Shown piece by piece: positions 1 through 7,769 of a DNA stretch of 64,000 bases; position 1 is the first letter of the stretch, and each line of letters starts with the position of its first letter. The stretch spans positions 20,805-84,804 of the forward strand of contig CAVVJO010000028.1 of NCBI GenBank assembly GCA_963748545.1, written 5' to 3'. Made by a program: the position numbers and the translations under genes. Origin of the DNA: Roseiarcus sp963748545 (lineage in GTDB: Bacteria; Pseudomonadota; Alphaproteobacteria; Rhizobiales; Beijerinckiaceae). A model generated the notes under the pieces. That model searched no databases and was not told the DNA's origin. It worked only from the letters and a program-made list of their open reading frames with translations.

Positions 1-2077
1 CGAGGATCGCCGCCTGGCGCACGCTGCGCACCTCGCGGACCAACACGTAGCCGCCCGCCTCGACCCGGCCGGTCCAGCCGCGCTCGGTCTCTTCGGCGAT
101 CGCGTTCATGCGGTCGGCGAGGACGGCGGCGCGCGCGGCGCCTTCGGGATCGTCGGCCTGGGCGATCGGCCTCAGGGCGCCCGCGAGCGCCGCCTGCTCG
201 ACCGCCACGCGGCTGTAGCGCGAGTGGAGGCCGGTCAGGACGCGGCGCATGGCGCGCGCCTCCTCGACCAGGGCGCGCAGGTCCGCGCCCGCCCGCACCT
301 CGCCGCTCGCGAGTTGAAGCGAGGCGCCTTCGAGCCCCGCCTCCACCAGATAGTCCTCGAGCGCCCGCTCATCCTTCAGATAGAGCTCGGACTGGCCGCG
401 TTTGACCTTGAACAGCGGCGGCTGCGCGATGAACAGATAGCCGTTCTCGATGACCTGCCGCATCTGGCGGAAAAAAAAGGTGAGCAGAAGCGTGCGGATA
501 TGGGAGCCGTCGACGTCCGCGTCGGTCATGATGATGATCTTGTGGTAGCGGACCTTGTCGATGTTGAAATCGTCGCGCCCGATGCCGGCTCCGAGCGCTG
601 TGATCAGCGTGCCCACTTGCTCGGACGACAGCATCTTGTCGAACCGCGCCCGCTCGACGTTGAGGATTTTTCCGCGCAACGGAAGAACCGCCTGGAATTC
701 GCGGTTGCGCCCCTGCTTGGCGGTGCCGCCGGCCAAGTCGCCCTCGACGATGAAGATCTCGGACTTCGCCGGATCGCGCTCCTGGCAGTCGGCGAGCTTG
801 CCGGGAAGGCTCGCCACGTCGAGCGCGCCCTTGCGGCGGGTGAGTTCGCGGGCCTTGCGCGCCGCCTCGCGCGCCTGCGCCGCCTCGACCACCTTGCCGA
901 CAACCACCCGCGCGTCGGCGGGATGCTCCTCGAACCATTGCTGCAGAAGCTCGTTGACCAGCCCCTCGACCACCGGCCGCACCTCGGACGAGACGAGCTT
1001 GTCCTTGGTCTGCGAGGAGAATTTCGGATCGGGACATTTGACGCTGAGGACGCAGGTCAGGCCCTCGCGGCAGTCGTCGCCGGTCAGGTCGACCTTCTCC
1101 TTCTTGATCAGGCCGGAGCTCTCGGCGTAGCCGACAACCTGCCTGGTCAGCGCGCTTCTCAGGCCGATCAGATGGGTGCCGCCGTCGCGCTGCGGAATGT
1201 TGTTGGTGAACGGCAGCACGTTCTCGTGGTAGCTGTCGTTCCACCACAGCGCGACCTCGACGCCGATCCCGTCCCGCTCGCCTTTGATCAGGACCGGCTT
1301 TTCGATCAGCGGCGCCTTGGCGCGGTCGAGGTAGCGCACGAAGGCTTCGAGGCCCCCCTCGTAATAAAGGTCCTCGCGCTTCGGCTCAGGCTGCCTGGCG
1401 TCGGTCAGAACAACGTGAACGCCGGAATTGAGGAAGGCAAGCTCGCGCAGCCGATGCTCGATGGTCGGGTAGTCGAACTCGACCATGGTGAAGGTTTCGG
1501 ACGAGGGCCAAAAGGTCACCTCGGTTCCGCGTTTCGGCTGATCGTCGACAATCGGCGCGGGGCCCACGATTTTCAGCGGCGCGACGACGTCGCCATGCTG
1601 AAACTCGACGAAATGCTCGAGGCCGTCCCGCCAGACGCGCAGGACGAGTTTGGTCGACAGCGCGTTGACGACCGACACGCCGACGCCATGCAGACCGCCG
1701 GAGACCTTGTAGGAGTTCTGGTCGAATTTTCCGCCGGCGTGAAGCTGGGTCATGATGACCTCGGCCGCCGACACGCCCTCTTCCTCGTGGATGCCGGTGG
1801 GAACGCCGCGGCCGTCGTCGGTGACCGTGCAGGAGCCGTCGGCGTTGAGGGTTACGGTGACGAGCTTCGCATGGCCCGCGAGCGCCTCGTCGATGGCGTT
1901 GTCCACCACCTCGTAGATCATGTGGTGCAGGCCGGAGCCGTCGTCCGTGTCGCCGATATACATGCCCGGACGCTTGCGCACCGCGTCCAGGCCTCTGAGC
2001 ACCTTGATCGAGTCCGCGCCGTACAACTCGCTCGCGCTTTCGGCGCGCCGGGCGAGTTCCTTGGTTTCTTCGTTCAA
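1..2077 (-). CDS. gyrB: DNA gyrase subunit B, 3' end outside window
   Basis: ATPase subunit of gyrase, which with GyrA introduces negative supercoils. About 692 N-terminal codons are visible; the family is usually about 800 residues. The GHKL ATPase part shows VVDNAIDEALAG, DDGRGVPTG and GGLHGVGVSVVNALS; the TOPRIM part shows the metal-binding EGD and DADVDGSHIRTLLL. I chose the TTG at 2077 (LNEETKELARRAES) because no in-frame ATG lies upstream and AAGG sits about 8 bases before it. One oddity: the nearly invariant EGDSAGG motif reads EGDLAGG here (codon 448, bases 734-736, TTG instead of the TCG expected for Ser). The identification is secure; the substitution could be real or a base error. 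Confidence 0.97.
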   Translation of the reverse strand, partial: MNEETKELARRAESASELYGADSIKVLRGLDAVRKRPGMYIGDTDDGSGLHHMIYEVVDNAIDEALAGHAKLVTVTLNADGSCTVTDDGRGVPTGIHEEEGVSAAEVIMTQLHAGGKFDQNSYKVSGGLHGVGVSVVNALSTKLVLRVWRDGLEHFVEFQHGDVVAPLKIVGPAPIVDDQPKRGTEVTFWPSSETFTMVEFDYPTIEHRLRELAFLNSGVHVVLTDARQPEPKREDLYYEGGLEAFVRYLDRAKAPLIEKPVLIKGERDGIGVEVALWWNDSYHENVLPFTNNIPQRDGGTHLIGLRSALTRQVVGYAESSGLIKKEKVDLTGDDCREGLTCVLSVKCPDPKFSSQTKDKLVSSEVRPVVEGLVNELLQQWFEEHPADARVVVGKVVEAAQAREAARKARELTRRKGALDVASLPGKLADCQERDPAKSEIFIVEGDLAGGTAKQGRNREFQAVLPLRGKILNVERARFDKMLSSEQVGTLITALGAGIGRDDFNIDKVRYHKIIIMTDADVDGSHIRTLLLTFFFRQMRQVIENGYLFIAQPPLFKVKRGQSELYLKDERALEDYLVEAGLEGASLQLASGEVRAGADLRALVEEARAMRRVLTGLHSRYSRVAVEQAALAGALRPIAQADDPEGAARAAVLADRMNAIAEETERGWTGRVEAGGYVLVREVRSVRQAAIL

Positions 2078-2229
2078 TAGACCGGCCTTTTTATGGGGAT
2101 CGCAAGGCGGAAAACAACCGCGATTCGAAATCGCTGTTATTCTAGCGGTTCATGGTCGCCGATGCACGACAAAAGCGCCCGCCGGACGCTTGCCGGCGGC
2201 CAACCACCGCTCGTCCAACCTTATGATAT

Positions 2230-3048
2230 CTAGTACGATTTTGGGGCGCCGCCAGAGCTGGGCGCGGATTCGCCGCGGGCCGCGGCGAGTTCGGCGCGCG
2301 CCGCAGCGGAAAGGAAGGTTGCGTCCGACCCCACGGAGCACAGTTTGAACCCGAGCGCGGCCATCGCGGCGGCGTCCACGCCGTCATAACAGAACATGCC
2401 CGCGAATTTGCCGTGGGCGCGGGCCTGGGCGACCACGCGCCCGGAAGCCTCGAGGACGGCGGCGCCGCGCGGGTCCCATCTCGCCCCTTTGTTCAGCGCA
2501 ATCGACAGGTCGGCGGGGCCGATGAACACGCCGTCGATTCCGGCGACCCCGAGGATGTCGTCGAGCGCCTCCAACGCCTCCCGGGTCTCGATCATGGCGA
2601 TCGCCTGGGTGAGACGGTTGGCCGACTGGAGATAGCCCTGGAGGTCGAGCCCGCTCAGCGGCAGCGCCGCACGCGGGCCCCATGAACGCTCTCCGACCGG
2701 GGGAAACTTGGCGAACGCGGCAAATCGCTCAGCGTCAGCGCGGCTGTTGATCATAGGCGCGATGACTCCCGCTGCGCCCGCGTCGATGAGTTGGCTAGCG
2801 GAGGCGAAATCCCCGACGGGGACCCGGACGATCGCAGGCCGGCCAGCGAGCGCGACCGCCGAAACGCCCTGCGATGCGCCGGCGAAGTCGAGCGCCCCGT
2901 GCTGAAGGTCGAGAATGACCGCGTCGAACGCCTCGCGGGCCAGCGCTTCCGCCACCGCCGGCTCGTTCATGCCGACCCAGGCGGCGAACACGGGGGGCGC
3001 GGTCGCAGAAAGGCTTTCCGATAGCGACTTCAATACCGATCCGGTCAT
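2230..3048 (-). CDS. HpcH/HpaI family aldolase
   Basis: Class II, metal-dependent aldolase of the HpcH/HpaI (citrate lyase beta-like) family, 272 residues. Members cleave 2-keto-3-deoxy sugar acids or 4-hydroxy-2-oxo acids to pyruvate and an aldehyde. Visible family features are FAAWVGMNEPAVAEALAREAFD near the N-terminus, ILDLQHGAL, GAAGVIAPMI, and the C-terminal GVFIGPADLSIALN that carries metal- and substrate-binding residues. The ATG at 3048 follows AGGAG at a good distance; a TTG 18 bases upstream is less likely. It is a single gene; the exact substrate cannot be told from the sequence. Confidence 0.88.
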   Translation of the reverse strand: MTGSVLKSLSESLSATAPPVFAAWVGMNEPAVAEALAREAFDAVILDLQHGALDFAGASQGVSAVALAGRPAIVRVPVGDFASASQLIDAGAAGVIAPMINSRADAERFAAFAKFPPVGERSWGPRAALPLSGLDLQGYLQSANRLTQAIAMIETREALEALDDILGVAGIDGVFIGPADLSIALNKGARWDPRGAAVLEASGRVVAQARAHGKFAGMFCYDGVDAAAMAALGFKLCSVGSDATFLSAAARAELAAARGESAPSSGGAPKSY

Positions 3049-3101
3049 ACGGGCTCCTGTCCTCAAAAGGGATCATGAAGGAATCATTACGGCGAGTTCA
3101 T

Positions 3102-3132
3102 TTGAATTTCATCGGGCGACAGAGAATATTAT
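3102..3132 (+). promoter_or_regulatory. Candidate promoter of a small RNA
   Basis: TTGAAT (3102-3107) is followed after 17 bases by AATATT (3125-3130), with an overlapping TATTAT (3127-3132). Transcription would begin near 3138, just before the first of three hairpins. It points away from the aldolase gene and has no protein gene directly downstream. This is a prediction by eye. Confidence 0.4.
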
Positions 3133-3137
3133 CGGTC

Positions 3138-3240
3138 AAGAACCCGAGGCTCCACCCCTGGCCTCGGGCCCCCGGGGACCCCACCCCTGCCCCCGGGATC
3201 GAGGAAGACGCGGCCGCCCCCCTCGGCCGCGTCTTTTCTT
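3138..3240 (+). ncRNA. Candidate small RNA with twin C-rich loops
   Basis: A stretch of about 100 bases without a convincing reading frame folds into three consecutive hairpins. Hairpin 1 pairs CCCGAGGC (3143-3150) with GCCTCGGG (3161-3168). Hairpin 2 pairs CCCGGGG (3171-3177) with CCCCGGG (3191-3197). Hairpin 3 is a terminator stem (3205-3235). The loops of hairpins 1 and 2 hold the identical nonamer CCACCCCTG (3152-3160 and 3181-3189). Repeated C-rich loops that can pair with Shine-Dalgarno sequences, ending in a Rho-independent terminator, are the design of several alphaproteobacterial trans-acting small RNAs such as the 'cuckoo' RNAs. I did not recognise a named family; the assignment as sRNA is inferred from structure alone. 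Confidence 0.55.
3205..3238 (+). terminator. Rho-independent terminator
   Basis: Twelve-pair perfect stem AAGACGCGGCCG (3205-3216) with CGGCCGCGTCTT (3224-3235), seven-base loop, then a T-rich tail TTTTCTTT. No protein gene on this strand ends upstream, which supports the small RNA proposed at 3138-3240. Confidence 0.85.
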
Positions 3241-3368
3241 TATGCGGCGCGATTGAGTTTTTTCCGCGCCGTTCGGGGTCTCGTCATCAACTTTCCATGC
3301 TCCCGGGCTTTAGTCCCCGCGCATCGCCCGGCCGCGCCGGGGGAGCCAAGCTCTATGGGAGAGGCGTC

Positions 3369-3938
3369 ATGACATCGTTGTTTCGGACCACGCTCGCCGC
3401 ATCGGCAGCCTGTCTCATCCTCGCCGGCGGCGCCGTCGCGCAGACGACCGCCCCCGCGGCGCCCGCCGCCTCGGAGACTTCGAAAGTCGTGCAGCGCTGG
3501 GTCGACGACCGGACGGCCATGCTCGACGCGCGGCTGGGCGGCCTCAAGGCGGGTCTCCAGCTGACGCCCGACCAGGAGAAGCTGTGGGGACCGTTCGAGG
3601 CGGCGGTCCGCGACTTCGCCGAGACGCGCATGAGCCGCATGGAGCGGATGATGGAGCAGGCGGAAAACGACGAGGGCCCGGAAAAGGTCGGGCCGGCGCG
3701 GTCGCCGCTCGACCGGCTCGATCGCATGGCCACGCGACTCTCGGACCTCGGCGCGTCGCTCAAGAAGATCGCCGACGCCGGCCAGCCGCTATACGCCAGC
3801 CTGGACGACCAGCAGAAGCGGATGTTCGGCTTCCTGTCGCGCGAGATGATGAAGATGGGCCGCGGCGGCCACGAATGGGGCCCTCCCGGCCACCATCATG
3901 ACATGCACGACGAGGACGACAGCGACGACGAGGAGTGA
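3369..3938 (+). CDS. Periplasmic LTXXQ-motif (Spy/CpxP-like) protein
   Basis: Small helical periplasmic protein of 189 residues related to the Spy/CpxP group, whose members act as envelope-stress chaperones. Residues 1-25 form a signal peptide (TTLAASAACLILAGGAVAQ). The mature part has two LTXXQ-like repeats, LQLTPDQEKLW and YASLDDQQKRMF, separated by charged helices rich in Met, Glu and Arg. The C-terminus is very rich in His, Asp and Glu (GHHHDMHDEDDSDDEE) and could bind metal; that is inference. The ATG at 3369 follows GGGAGAGG. A much longer frame opening at 3075 is rejected because it runs through the small RNA and has no signal peptide. Confidence 0.8.
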   Translation: MTSLFRTTLAASAACLILAGGAVAQTTAPAAPAASETSKVVQRWVDDRTAMLDARLGGLKAGLQLTPDQEKLWGPFEAAVRDFAETRMSRMERMMEQAENDEGPEKVGPARSPLDRLDRMATRLSDLGASLKKIADAGQPLYASLDDQQKRMFGFLSREMMKMGRGGHEWGPPGHHHDMHDEDDSDDEE

Positions 3939-3944
3939 GACCCA

Positions 3945-4736
3945 TCAGGCCTGCCGCACGGGAAGGGCGGGCGACTTCGCGCTTCGCGATCGCACGAGGC
4001 GCAGCGTCGCGCCCTGGGCGATCAACGCGCCGGCCGTCGCGAGCGCGAAGGCGGTGACGACCGGAAGGTGGGTCAAGGCCGCGCCGAGAACGAGAAAAAA
4101 CATCGAAAAAGCGTAGAGCGCGGCGGTCATGCCGCGCAGGACGGCGACGCCGGCCGACAGCCCCTTTTCCAAATGGGCGAGGACGGCGATCGACGCGCCG
4201 ATCAACGGGAACGATGCGGTCGCTCCGCTCGCCTGCGGCCCGAGACGGGAGGCGGCGGAAGTCAGCGCCACGACCAACGCCGTCGTCGCCGCCATTCGCG
4301 CCGCGACGTCGCGCCATCCCAACGCCTTTCCGATCGCGAGCGGCCGCGGGGCGATCGCTCGCAGCACCGCGGTCAAGGCGACGATCGCGACGATGAACAG
4401 CGTAAGTCGCGACAGGTCCGCCGCAACCAGGACTGTCGCCGTCGCGGCGTAAGCGGCTGCGCCGGCGCTGAGCGCCGCGCCGATCCCGCGCGATGCGAGC
4501 GCCGCGTAGCCGGCGCAGAACGCCGCCTGGGCGGCGACGCCCGCGAGCGAGCCCCCCGCGGCCTGGGCGGCGAAGGCGTCTCCTCGCTCGATCGCGAGAA
4601 AGACGGCGACGGGCCCCGAGGTCAAGGGAAGGCCGACTAGCCACCCTCCGACTGCGTCGCCCCAGCGGCGTGCGGCGAGCGAGGCCAGGAGGACCACGAG
4701 CGGCGTAAGGACGAGCTTGACGGCCAACAGAGACAT
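3945..4736 (-). CDS. Polytopic membrane protein, family not recognised
   Basis: Predicted inner-membrane protein of 263 residues with about eight hydrophobic segments spread along its whole length, beginning MSLLAVKLVLTPLVVLLASL. A distinctive segment is WLVGLPLTSGPVAVFLAIERG, a loop with Pro and Gly flanked by helices. I do not recognise the family and propose no function. The ATG at 4736 is preceded by GGCAGGGGG; a longer frame reaching 4889 would overlap the divergent thioesterase gene and starts with a non-membrane stretch, so it is less likely. It converges with the LTXXQ gene with only six bases between them and shares a short divergent promoter region with the thioesterase. Confidence 0.72.
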   Translation of the reverse strand: MSLLAVKLVLTPLVVLLASLAARRWGDAVGGWLVGLPLTSGPVAVFLAIERGDAFAAQAAGGSLAGVAAQAAFCAGYAALASRGIGAALSAGAAAYAATATVLVAADLSRLTLFIVAIVALTAVLRAIAPRPLAIGKALGWRDVAARMAATTALVVALTSAASRLGPQASGATASFPLIGASIAVLAHLEKGLSAGVAVLRGMTAALYAFSMFFLVLGAALTHLPVVTAFALATAGALIAQGATLRLVRSRSAKSPALPVRQA

Positions 4737-4843
4737 GCCCCCTGCCTTTCGCACATCGTTGCAAGGATTTGAACGCGCCCATTGCTCCGCGCCTCTTTGA
4801 GGCGCAAAATTCGCAGGTCGGGAACTCACGAGGGGAGGAGAGC

Positions 4844-5341
4844 ATGACTGCGCACGCCAAGCCGCACGCGCCGCTCGACGTCTATGCAACCACAGTCCCT
4901 GGCGACTGGATCGACTACAACGGCCACATGAACGATGCGGCCTATGCGCTGGTCTTCAGCCGCTCGGTCGATGCGCTGATGGACCGAATCGGCCTCGACG
5001 CCGCGGCCCGGAAAGGCTCACGCCACAGCCTGTTCACCTTGCAGATGATGCTGCACTATTTCCGGGAGACGCGCGAAGGCGAAGCGCTCGCCGTCACCTG
5101 CCGTCTGCTCGAGCATGACGACAAGCGCATGCGGGTCTGGCTCGAACTGTTCGACGCCGCCGGCGAGCGCCTCGCCGCCTCCGAGCAACTCCTCCTGTCG
5201 GTGACGCTGGCCGAAGGCGCCGCCAGGGCCGCGCCCTGGACGCACGAGACGCTGGCGGCGCTCGACGCGCTGCAGAAGCTGCACGCGGGCATGCCGCATC
5301 CGCCGGAGGCCGGCGCGGGCGTGGCGATGACGAGGGCGTGA
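4844..5341 (+). CDS. Acyl-CoA thioesterase, hotdog fold
   Basis: Protein of 165 residues of the 4-hydroxybenzoyl-CoA thioesterase-like hotdog superfamily, hydrolysing an acyl-CoA in the cytoplasm. The N-terminal WIDYNGHMNDAAYALVF is the family's catalytic segment (Asp at the start of the long helix) and closely matches the betainyl-CoA thioesterase type found in carnitine and choline catabolism. The family's strong second strand is seen in LQMMLHYFRETREGEAL. The start at 4844 has an excellent ribosome site, GAGGGGAGGAG. No carnitine genes lie nearby, so the substrate is uncertain. Confidence 0.82.
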   Translation: MTAHAKPHAPLDVYATTVPGDWIDYNGHMNDAAYALVFSRSVDALMDRIGLDAAARKGSRHSLFTLQMMLHYFRETREGEALAVTCRLLEHDDKRMRVWLELFDAAGERLAASEQLLLSVTLAEGAARAAPWTHETLAALDALQKLHAGMPHPPEAGAGVAMTRA

Positions 5342-5458
5342 CGCTTAGGTCGCCTCGTCGCGCGAGGCGTTCACGCTATCGAGCATGACCGGGGCGTTTT
5401 CGGGCCCGCTGCGGAAGAGGCGCCCCGTTGCGAATTGGCGCTGCGTCCGGCCGACGCC

Positions 5459-5893
5459 CTAGCGCGCGACCTCCGCGCGCGCCTGCAGCGCCTCCAGAAC
5501 GGTCAGCGCCCGGTCGGCCATCTCGGCCGGCACGAAGACGTGGTCGTGATGGAAGGCGGCGACGACGTTGCAGGGGATTTCCTCCCCAGCCAAGGCGGCG
5601 GCGACCGCGGCCGTCAGGCCGACGCCGTCGAGCGCGGAATGCACGGTCAAGACGATCCGCCGCATCGGCAGGGCGATCACAAAGCCGAGCGCCGCCGCTG
5701 ACGCGGTGGGCAAGATCAGCGAAACGCCCTCGGCCTCGCGGAAAAGGCCGAGCGCCGCGAACTGAGCGGTAGCGGCAAGCCTCATGTCGGAGGTTGTGCA
5801 GAAAACGAACTCGCCCGGCTCCAGGCGCGGCCTCATTTGCGCCACCATGGCGCGACGCTCCCGGACGGCCTCCGGCGACTCGGATTTCGACAA
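5459..5893 (-). CDS. ACT-domain protein
   Basis: Small protein of about 145 residues with two ACT-like halves, a regulatory fold that binds small ligands such as amino acids. Family features are MRPRLEPGEFVFCT, FREAEGVSLILP, VHSALDGVGLTAAVAAALA and the ending CNVVAAFHHDHVFVPAEMADRALTVLEAL. I set the start at the TTG at 5893 (GAAGAGG just upstream), which leaves the usual 15-20 residues before MRPRL; the ATG at 5848 is the alternative and would leave only four. Function of these stand-alone ACT proteins is not established. The gene is monocistronic. Confidence 0.8.
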   Translation of the reverse strand: MSKSESPEAVRERRAMVAQMRPRLEPGEFVFCTTSDMRLAATAQFAALGLFREAEGVSLILPTASAAALGFVIALPMRRIVLTVHSALDGVGLTAAVAAALAGEEIPCNVVAAFHHDHVFVPAEMADRALTVLEALQARAEVAR

Positions 5894-6026
5894 GCGGGCC
5901 TCTTCGCCAAGCGCGGGATGGGATGGAACGTTAGCCGCGCCCACGAGCTTACGCTCTCGGCGCGCGGGAAGAAACCTGACCCCGGGCGTTCTCGTTAAAG
6001 AGCCGCGCACGCCATGGGGTCTTGAA

Positions 6027-6086
6027 ACCATCCCTCAAACATCCATATACCATCCATACGGATGGTTCCGGGATCAGGCTGGATGG
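6027..6086 (+). promoter_or_regulatory. Candidate operator array of the RHH regulator
   Basis: The region before the ribbon-helix-helix gene holds regularly spaced half-sites: ACCATCC at 6027-6033, ACATCCA at 6039-6045, ACCATCC at 6049-6055, then the inverted copies GGATGGT at 6060-6066 and GGATGG at 6081-6086. The middle pair forms a perfect 7-base inverted repeat around ATAC. Spacing of 10-12 bases, about one helical turn, is what cooperatively binding RHH dimers use, so autoregulation is likely. Inferred from sequence only. Confidence 0.6.
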
Positions 6087-6505
6087 CGATGGCGGGAACG
6101 GTAAAGCTGAGAGAGCGTCAATCCGAGAGCGAGAAGATCACGATCAATCTGGGGTACGTCGACCTTGGCCACATCGATCTTCTGGTGCGCGAGGGATTCT
6201 ATTCCAATCGCACGGACTTCATCCGCACGGCGATCCGCAACCAGCTTGCCTCGCACACCGACGCAGTCAAGCAATCGATCGTCCGCCACACGCTCGAACT
6301 CGGCCTCAGGCGTTTTGGGCGCGAGGAACTGGAGAGGGTCAAGACGAACGGCGCGCGGCTCAAAATCCAGGTCCTCGGACTGGCGACCATCGACGACGAC
6401 GTCACGCCGGAGTTGGCCTTGGCGACGATCGAATCCATCACCGTGCTCGGCGCCCTACACGCCAGCAAAGAGATCAAGGCCGCGCTCGCCGATCGCATCG
6501 GCTGA
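6083..6505 (+). CDS. CopG-type ribbon-helix-helix transcriptional regulator
   Basis: DNA-binding regulator of about 140 residues. Residues 15-60 form the RHH unit: the beta strand ESEKITINLGYVDLGHID is followed by two helices, LLVREGFYSNRTDFIRTAIRNQL, with the usual helix-turn (SNRTDFIRTAI). The C-terminal part (IQVLGLATIDDDVTPELALATIESITVLG) probably dimerises or binds a ligand. I chose the ATG at 6083; one at 6062 lies inside the proposed operator and one at 6089 is also possible. It stands 37 bases upstream of a PHB-depolymerase-type esterase and is probably cotranscribed with it and regulates it. Confidence 0.82.
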   Translation: MAMAGTVKLRERQSESEKITINLGYVDLGHIDLLVREGFYSNRTDFIRTAIRNQLASHTDAVKQSIVRHTLELGLRRFGREELERVKTNGARLKIQVLGLATIDDDVTPELALATIESITVLGALHASKEIKAALADRIG

Positions 6506-6542
6506 GCCCGTATCGCCACGCTTCACGAACGAGGAACCCATA

Positions 6543-7769
6543 ATGAAAATCGATTTCGGCGCCGCAATGCGGCAGGCCCTGGAACTCACGCGCTCGCAGG
6601 ATTTGATGGAGGCGACACGGGTGATCCAGCGCGCGCTGAGCGGATCGGAACCCGCCGCTTCTCCCGGCAAGCCGAGCGAGCCGCCGCAACCCAGCGCGCC
6701 GCGTCTTCCGCCTCCGCTCAACGCCTCAGGCCCCGCGGAAGCGGAGCCGGCGCATCCGAAGGCCGCGGCGAACGCCCGCGAATCGGCGGCCGCGCGTCGC
6801 CCTTCCAGGCGCCCGCGACGGCCGCTCGGCGAGGTGGTGAACCTTTTGCGCCACGCCAAACCGCTGCTTTCCCCGGCGAAGGGCTTGCGCAAGGCGCCGA
6901 CCGTGGCGACGCCGTCGGGCGCGCTCTACCTTGCAAGGCGCTTCACCTGCGCGGCGGGCGCGCGAGACTATAAGGTCTATGTCCCGAGCGGCGCCGAGGG
7001 CCGCGCGCTTCCCCTTGTCGTCATGCTGCATGGCTGCACCCAGACCCCCGACGATTTCGCGGTCGGCACCGGCATGAACCGGCTCGCCGAAGAACGCGGC
7101 TTCCTCGTCGCCTATCCGGGCCAGCCGTCGAGCGCCAATCCGTCGACCTGCTGGAACTGGTTCGATCTCGCCCACCAGGAGCGCGATCAGGGCGAGCCGG
7201 CGATCCTTGCCGGCGTCACCCGCGCGGTGATGGAGGAGTTTTCCGTCGACCCGGCGCGGGTGTTCGTGGCGGGCCTGTCGGCGGGCGGGGCCATGGCCGC
7301 GACGCTGATCGCGACCTATCCCGAGCTCTACGCCGCCGCCGGCGTCCACTCCGGGCTGCCCCATGGCGCGGCCGCCGATCTGCCGTCCGCGTTTGCGGCG
7401 ATGAGCGGCGGCGCGAAGGCGCCGCGCAAGCGGCGAGCCAAGGGGCAGATCCGAACCATCGTCTTTCACGGCGCGAACGACCGGACGGTCGCGCCGTCCA
7501 ACGCGGAGGCGATTCTCGCCGACGTCCGCGCCGGGCTCGCCGAGCCCCCGCAGGAAGTGATTCAGGACGGCGTCGCCGGGGGGCGGGCCTACACCCGCAT
7601 CATCCTCGCGGATTCGCGCGGCGTCGCCCAGGCCGAGCGTTGGGCCGTCGACGGCCTCGGCCACGCCTGGTCCGGCGGCAGCCCGGAAGGCTCGTTCACC
7701 GACGCCAAGGGCCCCGACGCCTCGCGCGAGATGCTCCGGTTCTTTCTGGAGGGCCCCCGCTCAGCGTAG
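6543..7769 (+). CDS. PHB depolymerase family esterase
   Basis: Alpha/beta hydrolase of 408 residues from the type 1 short-chain polyhydroxyalkanoate depolymerase/feruloyl esterase group. Catalytic residues are readable: Ser246 in GLSAGGAM, Asp313 in GANDRTV and His374 in GLGHAWSGG; the oxyanion segment is MLHGCTQTPDDFAVGTGMN (161-179). The first 35 residues form an amphipathic helix (MRQALELTRSQDLMEATRVIQRAL), followed by a long Pro/Ala-rich linker to about residue 125; there is no signal peptide, so it may act on intracellular granules or another cytoplasmic ester. GAGGAA precedes the ATG. Its end overlaps the convergent thiolase gene by nine bases. The linkage with a thiolase fits polyhydroxybutyrate turnover. 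Confidence 0.88.
   Translation: MKIDFGAAMRQALELTRSQDLMEATRVIQRALSGSEPAASPGKPSEPPQPSAPRLPPPLNASGPAEAEPAHPKAAANARESAAARRPSRRPRRPLGEVVNLLRHAKPLLSPAKGLRKAPTVATPSGALYLARRFTCAAGARDYKVYVPSGAEGRALPLVVMLHGCTQTPDDFAVGTGMNRLAEERGFLVAYPGQPSSANPSTCWNWFDLAHQERDQGEPAILAGVTRAVMEEFSVDPARVFVAGLSAGGAMAATLIATYPELYAAAGVHSGLPHGAAADLPSAFAAMSGGAKAPRKRRAKGQIRTIVFHGANDRTVAPSNAEAILADVRAGLAEPPQEVIQDGVAGGRAYTRIILADSRGVAQAERWAVDGLGHAWSGGSPEGSFTDAKGPDASREMLRFFLEGPRSA

Noticed and set aside
224..2080. 618-codon open frame on the plus strand
   Set aside because: It is the antisense of gyrB; the minus strand has all gyrase motifs and this frame has none.
3075..3938. 287-codon frame that would extend the LTXXQ protein upstream
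   Set aside because: The extra part covers the hairpins of the small RNA, and the signal peptide shows that the real start is at 3369.
5351..5369. CGCCTCG/CGAGGCG hairpin as terminator of the thioesterase gene
   Set aside because: A good stem but no run of T follows, so intrinsic termination is not supported.
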